Source: Tolumonas lignilytica (GTDB lineage: Bacteria; Pseudomonadota; Gammaproteobacteria; Enterobacterales; Aeromonadaceae). Taken from it: a stretch of DNA of 64,000 bases. Below the pieces are notes generated by a model, which was given only the letters and a program-made list of their open reading frames with translations, was not told where the DNA came from and did not search any database. A program made the position numbers and the translations under genes. Where the stretch lies: the NCBI RefSeq assembly GCF_000527035.1, contig NZ_AZUK01000001.1:1-64000 (forward strand), in the 5' to 3' direction. Below are positions 57,327-64,000 of the stretch, piece after piece. Positions within the stretch are counted from its first letter, which is position 1; every line of letters begins with the position of its first letter.

Positions 57327-58208
57327 TCAAATCTGTTGCACATCAACGGAGACATACAACGCCAACGTTTTCCCGCCATCAAAAATGACGCCCTGCAGGG
57401 GCGTTACATCGGCATAATCGCGTCCCCATGCCGTGACGATGTGTTGTTCACTAGGCATCATATTGTTCGTCGGATCAAACTCAACCCAATCGAAACCCGG
57501 TACAAAAACTGAAAACCAGGCATGAGACGCATCTGCACCGATCAGTTTTTCCTGCCCCGGTGGTGGTAGTGTTTCCAGATAACCGCTCATATATCGAGCC
57601 GGTAGCCCGACAGAACGAATACAGGCGATCGCAAGATGCGCGAAATCCTGACAAACGCCCCGTTTTTCCGTCAAGACCTGTTCCGGTGGGGTACTGACTG
57701 TCGTTGCGACCGGATCAAACGTAAATTCATCAAATATCTTGTTCGTAAAAGCCATTGCAGCCTGTAGAACCGGGACATCATCAGAAAAAATTTCCCGCGC
57801 ATAAGCAGCCAGCACATTCGAACGTTGAATGAGTGTTGAGTCGAGTACGTACTCTTTGACCATGCGCAGTTCTGGGATTTGCGGATCTGCTAACCACAGA
57901 CGTAATTCCCCGCATGTCATGGAATACAGATTGTCGGGCTCGGCCCGATCTTTCACGTCGATTTCAAAATCACTTTCCACATCAATCGTCAGTTTTTCGT
58001 GTGGTTCTTGAATCGAGAAATAAAACGTCAGATTACCGAAATAATCGACGCCTTCATTTTGATAAACAGGCGTAGGCATGACATGAATTCGACGGCTAAG
58101 ACAACGCTGATGTTGCGTATCTCGGGGCAACAAGTGCGTCATGTTGTAACACAGGCTGACCGGTTTATTGTATTTATATTCCGTGAGATGACGTACTCGG
58201 TATTTCAT
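57327..58208 (-). CDS. transglutaminase-like cysteine protease-fold protein
   Basis: About 293 aa from ATG 58208. N-terminal bacterial transglutaminase-N domain (MKYRVRHLTEYKYNKPVSLCYN) and the catalytic triad: Cys in KRGVCQDFAHLAIAC, His in ADASHAWFSVFV, Asp in FDWVEFDPTNN. The Met codon overlaps the stop of the preceding gene (ATGA), so translation is coupled. Such proteins are encoded with ATP-grasp/Alpha-E partners across bacteria; they may hydrolyse or form isopeptide-like bonds. The substrate is unknown. Confidence 0.9.
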   Translation of the reverse strand: MKYRVRHLTEYKYNKPVSLCYNMTHLLPRDTQHQRCLSRRIHVMPTPVYQNEGVDYFGNLTFYFSIQEPHEKLTIDVESDFEIDVKDRAEPDNLYSMTCGELRLWLADPQIPELRMVKEYVLDSTLIQRSNVLAAYAREIFSDDVPVLQAAMAFTNKIFDEFTFDPVATTVSTPPEQVLTEKRGVCQDFAHLAIACIRSVGLPARYMSGYLETLPPPGQEKLIGADASHAWFSVFVPGFDWVEFDPTNNMMPSEQHIVTAWGRDYADVTPLQGVIFDGGKTLALYVSVDVQQI

Positions 58209-60772
58209 AAATCCGTCTTCCATTTGGTATTGATTAACGGTTGCGGGCCTGCGGTATGGTCGAAGTATTTATCACTCAGCAGCGCCGTAAATTGTTCAAG
58301 CTGATTGATGATTTGCGTCATTAACGTTTCCAGATTTTTACGTTGCTGGGTCTCATCATCCACCAGTGATAACTGCTCCAGATCTGACAGCAAAATATCA
58401 TTCAGGGATTTAATCAGCAGACGACTTTCCGGTACAACGCCTAAAGTCAGCTGATCTCGCTGAGGCAGTTCGCCGAGATATTTCTGCAGCAGTTCAATCT
58501 GATAAATCAGTGAACGCGGATTAGTGCTGTCGAACATTAGCAAGTCGAGACCAAATGCAATATCCATGCGCCCACGGTAGCGACGGCGGAATGAAATCAG
58601 TGCTTCAACGCTGAGCAGTACCGATTCCAGGATCTGTTGCTGTTGCATGCTGGCCAATGGTTGTGTGAGCGTATATTTCAGCAATGTAGCGGTCAGACGC
58701 GCTCGTTCCGCCCGACGGCCGATTTCCTGAAACATCCAGTCCATGCCGCGTAACATACTTTCATGGTTCAGCCCGGATAATGCCAATAATGAAGTGACCA
58801 GACTGTCGAGCGACTCTTCAGGTACAGCAGGTAGGCCCTCTTTATAGGCTTGTTCGACAGCCAGCAGATGATCCCGCAATTCATTGAGAATGATGCGGGT
58901 ATCGGCAGACAGCATTTCTTTTACCTGTTCGCCACACGACAGCATGCTGTGTAGGTTAAATTTGATCGAGCCAATCCGCTGACTATCATTTACCAGCGCC
59001 GCGAGTTCCTGATTCGGGTTTTCTCGTAATTTCTCATTGTCACTGAAACCGGGCAGAGCTCCTGTGAGATAAGACATCGCACTCAGCAGAACTTCACGAC
59101 TTTCTGGTGGAAAATACTCAACACCGTTGAGTTGTTTAAACAGCGTTCGCATCAGACGCAGGCTCATTTCCGCCCGTTCTGCATAGCGACCAAACCAGAA
59201 CAGATTTTCAATAACCCGGCTGGGTAAATTGGTACCGAGGGCTTCGTCTCTGGGAATCGCATCGCTGCGTGAGACGTGAGTGGTATCAGGCTGATGATTT
59301 AAGACCCATGTGTCTTTGCTGCGAGCCCCTGATAAGTCAGTAACGATCGCTTCTTCTGTCGATTCGGCAACACGGGAAAGACCGCCGGGCATGACGCAAT
59401 AACCATCCTGACTGGCAACCGTAAACGCTCTAAAAATACAGGGGCGACGCGCCAGATGATCACGCTCCCAGATCGGGACTAATGAACCCGGTATATATTG
59501 TTGTGCAACATAAGCGTGCGGATTGGCTGCAATGAGGCGGATTGTTTTTTCCCGCGCAACGCTGTCCAGATTATGACCATAGATGCTTTTGCTGTTAAAA
59601 CTACGATACGCGGGCTTGATGATAAGATTTTCAATATTATCAAAAACATATTGACGATCAGCCTTGTACCCACACCACCAGGTTTTTACTGTCGGCAAAC
59701 TCAGTGATTCGCCCATCAGAAATTGACTGATCTCAGGAAGAAACGAGAGCAGTGCAGGAGCTTCCAATACTGCCGAACCTAAGGGATTGGCCAAAACTAC
59801 ATTGCCGTTACGGGCGACTTCGAGCAAGCCGGGAATGCCAAGGCGGGAGTCTGAACGCAACTCAGTCTGATCACAGTAGGCATCATCCATGCGTCGCAGG
59901 ATCACATCGACCTCGGACAAACCATTCAACGATTTCATCCAGACTCGGCCATTTCGGACGGTTAAATCGCCACCCTGAACCAAAGGGAAACCGAGATAAT
60001 TGGCAAGATACGCATGTTCAAAATAGGTGCTGCTGTATGCCCCGGGAGTCAGTACCACGATTCTGGGCGTGTCAGTCTTGTGGCTGGCCAGATTGGCCAG
60101 CGTATTGCGCAAGGTATGGAAAAATCCAGACAGTCGCCGTACATTGCTTTTGTGGAACAGGGAGGGCAAGACGCGGGAAACAGCAGTCCGGTTTTCCAGC
60201 GCATAGCCTGTACCACTGGGGGCCTGCGTCCGATCGCCAATCACAATGAATTGGCCATTCGCCTCCCGAACCATATCGGAGGCATGAAAAATCAGTTGGC
60301 GGATACCAGGCAGCTTCATGCCATGACATTGGCGGAGAAAACCGGGGTGCGCGAAAATGATTTCAGAAGGAATGATCCCTTCTTTTAGCAAGCGTTGCGC
60401 ACCGTAGAGATCTTTGTAAATCAGATCAAACAGCGCGGAACGCTGTGCCAAACCCTGTTCAATAGAAGTCCATTCTGAACCGTCGATCAGACAGGGCACA
60501 ATATCCAGTGACCAGACGTTTGGGGAGAGTGGATCACTGTTCAAGTTATAGGTTGCACCATCATCTCGCAGTATACGCTGCGCCTGATGATGGCGTTTTT
60601 GCATGCCTTCTGTTCCTAAGCCGGCCAGATTGTCGATGACTGGTTGCCAATGCGGACGCGGTGAGTGCGTTAAGTCAAACGCCTCATCATAAGTGTTTTC
60701 TGATGGCGAAGAGGCCGTCAGTGGCATCGCCTCAAGCGACGATGCCATCATGTTAGAAACATTAGTCGTCAT
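58205..60772 (-). CDS. circularly permuted ATP-grasp fused to Alpha-E domain
   Basis: 855 aa. Residues ~40-490 are the circularly permuted ATP-grasp (DUF404/DUF407; GDRTQAPSGTGYALENRTAVSRVLP, QGGDLTVRNGRVWMKSLNGLSEVDVILRR). Residues ~530-840 are the Alpha-E domain (DUF403; NLFWFGRYAERAEMSLRLMR). In many genomes these are separate genes; here they are fused. ATP-grasp ligases join a carboxylate to an amine. By operon context with two transglutaminase-type proteins, a peptide-like or amide-bonded product is plausible but not identified. Middle gene of the operon, 25 bp after the DUF2126 gene. Confidence 0.9.
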   Translation of the reverse strand: MTTNVSNMMASSLEAMPLTASSPSENTYDEAFDLTHSPRPHWQPVIDNLAGLGTEGMQKRHHQAQRILRDDGATYNLNSDPLSPNVWSLDIVPCLIDGSEWTSIEQGLAQRSALFDLIYKDLYGAQRLLKEGIIPSEIIFAHPGFLRQCHGMKLPGIRQLIFHASDMVREANGQFIVIGDRTQAPSGTGYALENRTAVSRVLPSLFHKSNVRRLSGFFHTLRNTLANLASHKTDTPRIVVLTPGAYSSTYFEHAYLANYLGFPLVQGGDLTVRNGRVWMKSLNGLSEVDVILRRMDDAYCDQTELRSDSRLGIPGLLEVARNGNVVLANPLGSAVLEAPALLSFLPEISQFLMGESLSLPTVKTWWCGYKADRQYVFDNIENLIIKPAYRSFNSKSIYGHNLDSVAREKTIRLIAANPHAYVAQQYIPGSLVPIWERDHLARRPCIFRAFTVASQDGYCVMPGGLSRVAESTEEAIVTDLSGARSKDTWVLNHQPDTTHVSRSDAIPRDEALGTNLPSRVIENLFWFGRYAERAEMSLRLMRTLFKQLNGVEYFPPESREVLLSAMSYLTGALPGFSDNEKLRENPNQELAALVNDSQRIGSIKFNLHSMLSCGEQVKEMLSADTRIILNELRDHLLAVEQAYKEGLPAVPEESLDSLVTSLLALSGLNHESMLRGMDWMFQEIGRRAERARLTATLLKYTLTQPLASMQQQQILESVLLSVEALISFRRRYRGRMDIAFGLDLLMFDSTNPRSLIYQIELLQKYLGELPQRDQLTLGVVPESRLLIKSLNDILLSDLEQLSLVDDETQQRKNLETLMTQIINQLEQFTALLSDKYFDHTAGPQPLINTKWKTDL

Positions 60773-60797
60773 GTTTTACCAATAACTCAGGTTAAAA

Positions 60798-63700
60798 CTA
60801 CAGCCTAGTATACTTTCTTCTGAGATCTAAAGTATGCGGGTATTCGGCGCTTGGCTCTTCCACAGGCGGTGCCATGGGGCGTGGCACATTGCCATGTTCA
60901 TAGAACGTACGCAGTGCACTGAACGCCGGCGGCGGTATCAATATACCCTGTGTAAAACCATGCCCCCAGAACCGGTTAACACGACGGGCTTCCGCTTCAT
61001 TACTATTTACGGGCAGTGTGGCGTAGTTTCTGCCGCCGGGATGACTGACATGATAGGTACAGCCGCCAATGGAGAGACCATTCCAGGTATCGATCAGATC
61101 AAATACCAATGGAGTATCCACGCCGATGGTCGGGTGTAATGCTGATGGTGGAGCCCATGCCCGGTAGCGAACCGAACCAACCATTTCGCCATGACGTCCT
61201 GTCGGGGTTAAGGGTACCCGGCGGCCATTGCAAGAGAGAACATGACGTCCGTCGGTCATGCCGGACAGACGGATCTGCAAACGCTCCACGGAAGAGTCAA
61301 CATACCGGGCCGTACCAGAATGGGTGATTTCCTCACCCAGAACATGCCAGGGTTCGATCGCCCAGCGCAGTTCCAGTTCAATGCCATCAATTTGCTGGCG
61401 CCCATAATGTGGAAAGCGGAACTCTTCAAACGGCAGTAACCATTCCAGTTTGAATGGATAGCCATGGCTTTGCAGATCATCAACCACTTCTTTGATGTCT
61501 TGCCAGACATAATGCGGCATCATGAATTTATCGTGCAGCAGTGTTCCCCAGCGGATCAGTGGTTTTTTGTAAGGTTCAGCCCAAAAACGAGCCACCAGAC
61601 AGCGTAGTAACAGCATTTGTACCAGTGACATGCGGGCATGAGGCGGCATTTCAAACCCACGAAACTCCAGCAATCCCTGACGGCCACTACTAGAACCGGC
61701 GGCATAGAGCTTATCAATACAGAATTCGGAACGGTGTGTATTCCCAGTGATATCGACCAGCAGATTTCGCATCAACCGATCGACCAGCCAGGGTTGTTCG
61801 ACAAACCCATCAGGCATGTTGTTGAATGCAATTTCCATTTCATACAACATTTCGTCACGGCCTTCATCGGGGCGCGGTGCCTGACTGGTCGGGCCGACAA
61901 ACATGCCGGAAAACAGATAGGAAAGCCCCGGATGGTGCTGCCAGTACGTGACCAGACTTCGTAACAAATCAGGACGCCGGAGCAGGGGGCTGTCAGACGG
62001 CGTGATACCACCCAGCGTGACATGATTGCCACCACCAGTACCGGTATGTCGGCCATCCAGCATGAATTTTTCTGCACTTAGCCGTGATAAATAGGCCTGC
62101 TCATAAAGGGTTTCCGTGTTGAAAACCAGTTCATCCCAGTTTTTTGACGGATGAATATTTACTTCAATGACCCCCGGATCGGGCGTGATGAGAAATTTTT
62201 GCAGACGATAGTCTTTCGGCGGCTCATACCCTTCGATCACGACCGGAAGGTTCAGGCTTGCAGCCACACGTTCAATGGCATGAATTAATGCGACATAATT
62301 TTCCAGATAGGAAACAGGCGGTAAGAATAAATGCAGTTTGCCATCACGAGGTTCGAGACACAGCGCGGTACGTACTACATTTTTAACGATTTTCAGTGTT
62401 GGTTGTTTTTGTGACTGACGAGCTTGCTGCGTGGCCATAGTTGGCGCTTCGGTTGCTATTGAAAACAATGGCAGTGGGTCGCGAGGTTCAAAAGGATCAC
62501 GATCTACCTCGATTTCTTCCTGTGTGACCGCAGGGAGTGAATTCAGGGGTAAACGATATCCCATCGGGCTATCCCCTGGAACCAAGGTGATCACATCGGC
62601 GCGCATTTGCCACAGACTGCTTTGCCATTCCACGCCATTAAATTCAATCGGTAGAATGTAACCAGTGGGCTTATCCAACCCTCTGGTGAGCAATTTCGCC
62701 AGTCGTCGACGCTCCAGATCATCTTTCAGATTGGCTTTACGTGGATCAACGTTTTCCGGTAAGGCACGTTCCTGCCACAAATAATACAGCGTATCTTCAT
62801 AGGCAGGCTGGAGATAATGCTCTGCTAAGCCAAACTGCTGACATAATGCGAGGCCAAATGCTTGGGCCTGCGAAGTTGTCATGCCGTAATCTTTATCCAC
62901 CCGTGCCAGCAAAGCCGGGTTATGCCAGAGGGGTTCGCCATCGGTCCGCCAGAAACAGCCAAGTGCCCAGCGGGGAACTTCTTCTCCCGGATACCATTTC
63001 CCCTGACCATAATGCAGCAGGCCATTACCACCAAATTTCTCTTTCATTCGCAGTAACAGATCTTTGGCCAATCTGAGTTTATCGGCACCCAGTGCTTCCG
63101 TATTCCATTGGGCAGAATCCATATCATCGATGGAAACAAATGTTGGCTCGCCGCCCATGGTTAACCGGACATCGCCTTTTTGTAATTCGGCATCGACAGC
63201 CCGGCCCAGTGCCTTGATGTTTTGCCATTCATCATCACTGTAAGGCTTGGTGACACGCGGGTCTTCATGAATGCGGGTGACCACATTTGAATAACTGAAC
63301 TTGCATTCACATTTGTCGGTAAATCCGCTAATTGGTGCAGCAGATATGGGCTCCGCAGTACAAGCCAGAGGGATATGTCCTTCACCAGCAAACAGGCCAC
63401 TGGTTGGATCAAGCCCAACCCAGCCAGCCCCCGGTAAATAGACTTCACACCAGGCATGTAGATCGGTGAAATCCTGTTCTGGCCCGGACGGGCCATCCAG
63501 CGCTTTGACATCTGAACTGAGTTGCACCAGATAACCCGATGCAAACCTTGCCGCCAGCCCCAGATGACGGAAAATCTGCACCATTAACCAGGCGGTATCA
63601 CGACAGGAACCCTTTTTCAGATTCAGTGTTTCCTGACACGTCTGTATGCCGGGTTCTAGTCGAATGCCGTAACCAATTTCATTGGCCAGACGGCTGTTTA

Positions 63701-64000
63701 ATTGCACCAGAAAGCTGACGATTGGCATTGTGCTGCGATCAATGTCAGACAGCCACTGTGTCAGTTCCGGACAATCTTCCGATATTTTCAAATACGGCGT
63801 CAGCTCTTCTTTTAAGGTGCTGTCATAGTCAAATGGAAAAGTTTCGGCATATTTTTCAATGAAGAAATCGAAGGGATTGATGACAGTCATGTCTGCAATG
63901 ACTTCCACCGCAAATTCGAGCTTCTTCATTTTTTCCGGAAAAACCAGTCGGGCCTGATAGTTACCGTAAGGATCTTGTTGCCAGTTAATAAAATGGTTTT
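60798..64000 (-). CDS. transglutaminase-DUF2126 protein, 5' end outside window
   Basis: At least 1067 codons are in the window; the frame is still open at the edge (INWQQDPYGNYQARLVFPEK precedes the first in-window Met at 63929). An N-terminal transglutaminase-N domain start is therefore missing. Transglutaminase core: Cys in KKGSCRDTAWLMVQIF, His in TDLHAWCEVYL, Asp in VGLDPTSGL; then a large DUF2126 domain (GGEPTFVSIDDMDSAQWNTEA, GNHVTLGG). First gene of the operon with ATP-grasp/Alpha-E and a second transglutaminase. Function unknown. Confidence 0.9.
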   Translation of the reverse strand, partial: NHFINWQQDPYGNYQARLVFPEKMKKLEFAVEVIADMTVINPFDFFIEKYAETFPFDYDSTLKEELTPYLKISEDCPELTQWLSDIDRSTMPIVSFLVQLNSRLANEIGYGIRLEPGIQTCQETLNLKKGSCRDTAWLMVQIFRHLGLAARFASGYLVQLSSDVKALDGPSGPEQDFTDLHAWCEVYLPGAGWVGLDPTSGLFAGEGHIPLACTAEPISAAPISGFTDKCECKFSYSNVVTRIHEDPRVTKPYSDDEWQNIKALGRAVDAELQKGDVRLTMGGEPTFVSIDDMDSAQWNTEALGADKLRLAKDLLLRMKEKFGGNGLLHYGQGKWYPGEEVPRWALGCFWRTDGEPLWHNPALLARVDKDYGMTTSQAQAFGLALCQQFGLAEHYLQPAYEDTLYYLWQERALPENVDPRKANLKDDLERRRLAKLLTRGLDKPTGYILPIEFNGVEWQSSLWQMRADVITLVPGDSPMGYRLPLNSLPAVTQEEIEVDRDPFEPRDPLPLFSIATEAPTMATQQARQSQKQPTLKIVKNVVRTALCLEPRDGKLHLFLPPVSYLENYVALIHAIERVAASLNLPVVIEGYEPPKDYRLQKFLITPDPGVIEVNIHPSKNWDELVFNTETLYEQAYLSRLSAEKFMLDGRHTGTGGGNHVTLGGITPSDSPLLRRPDLLRSLVTYWQHHPGLSYLFSGMFVGPTSQAPRPDEGRDEMLYEMEIAFNNMPDGFVEQPWLVDRLMRNLLVDITGNTHRSEFCIDKLYAAGSSSGRQGLLEFRGFEMPPHARMSLVQMLLLRCLVARFWAEPYKKPLIRWGTLLHDKFMMPHYVWQDIKEVVDDLQSHGYPFKLEWLLPFEEFRFPHYGRQQIDGIELELRWAIEPWHVLGEEITHSGTARYVDSSVERLQIRLSGMTDGRHVLSCNGRRVPLTPTGRHGEMVGSVRYRAWAPPSALHPTIGVDTPLVFDLIDTWNGLSIGGCTYHVSHPGGRNYATLPVNSNEAEARRVNRFWGHGFTQGILIPPPAFSALRTFYEHGNVPRPMAPPVEEPSAEYPHTLDLRRKYTRL

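Overview
The window looks like a chromosomal segment of a facultatively anaerobic gammaproteobacterium. ArgG, BglA, Kdp, PpsA/PpsR, YaeQ and RmuC all read like close relatives of enterobacterial/Aeromonadales proteins. The mixture (Kdp, an NAD-linked [FeFe] hydrogenase, type IV minor pilins, an integron array, several GGDEF proteins) suggests a Tolumonas/Aeromonadales-like host, but this is inference from protein resemblance, not a database match.

Layout. (1) 1-6223 is an AT-rich integron gene-cassette array read on the minus strand: six complete attC sites plus one cut by the window edge. Cassettes carry a NUDIX hydrolase, a membrane protein, a two-gene membrane/soluble unit, an SRPBCC-MarR pair with its own promoter-operator, a 589-aa HEPN-type protein that is a good candidate for a defence gene, and two related 412-bp cassettes with no convincing gene. 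No integrase gene is present where the cassette orientation predicts it (just above 6223). (2) 6571-13158: CvfB-like RNA-binding protein, PAS-GAF-GGDEF protein, YaeQ, Gfo/Idh/MocA oxidoreductase, AsmA-family protein. (3) 13233-17237: minor pilin operon ending in an unusually large PilX-like protein. (4) 17453-25776: PpsR and PpsA (convergent), a GGDEF protein with a C-terminal hemerythrin domain, RmuC, a ROK kinase, PhoU. (5) 25932-28755: complete polar amino-acid ABC transporter. (6) 29022-33445: AtzH/HpxZ-like protein, a third GGDEF protein, NmrA-like and DsbA-like proteins with a divergent LysR regulator. (7) 33512-37361: argG, bglA with a LacI/AscG-type operator, a small CusF-like periplasmic protein. 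(8) 37435-49757: M50 protease, kdpFABCD without kdpE, periplasmic protein, slipin, a second CusF-like protein divergent from an OmpR/EnvZ-like two-component system, and a 36-aa membrane peptide. (9) 50030-57317: mqo, di-Mop protein, NuoE-NuoF fusion plus M3-type [FeFe] hydrogenase, a carboxymuconolactone-decarboxylase-family protein and an acidic membrane protein. (10) 57327-64000: transglutaminase / circularly permuted ATP-grasp-Alpha-E / transglutaminase-DUF2126 operon, the last running off the window edge.

How it fits together. The hydrogenase pair would oxidise NADH and release H2 (or the reverse), but the NuoE-like half of the diaphorase has lost all four [2Fe-2S] cysteines, which is the most striking molecular oddity seen. 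The other leading leads are the HEPN cassette and paired geneless cassettes in the integron, the orphan KdpD, and two CusF-like paralogues that lack two of the three E. coli Cu(I) ligands and flank the Kdp region. Three diguanylate cyclases with different sensor domains indicate that redox/oxygen input to c-di-GMP signalling is important to this organism; no EAL or HD-GYP hydrolase was seen in the window.
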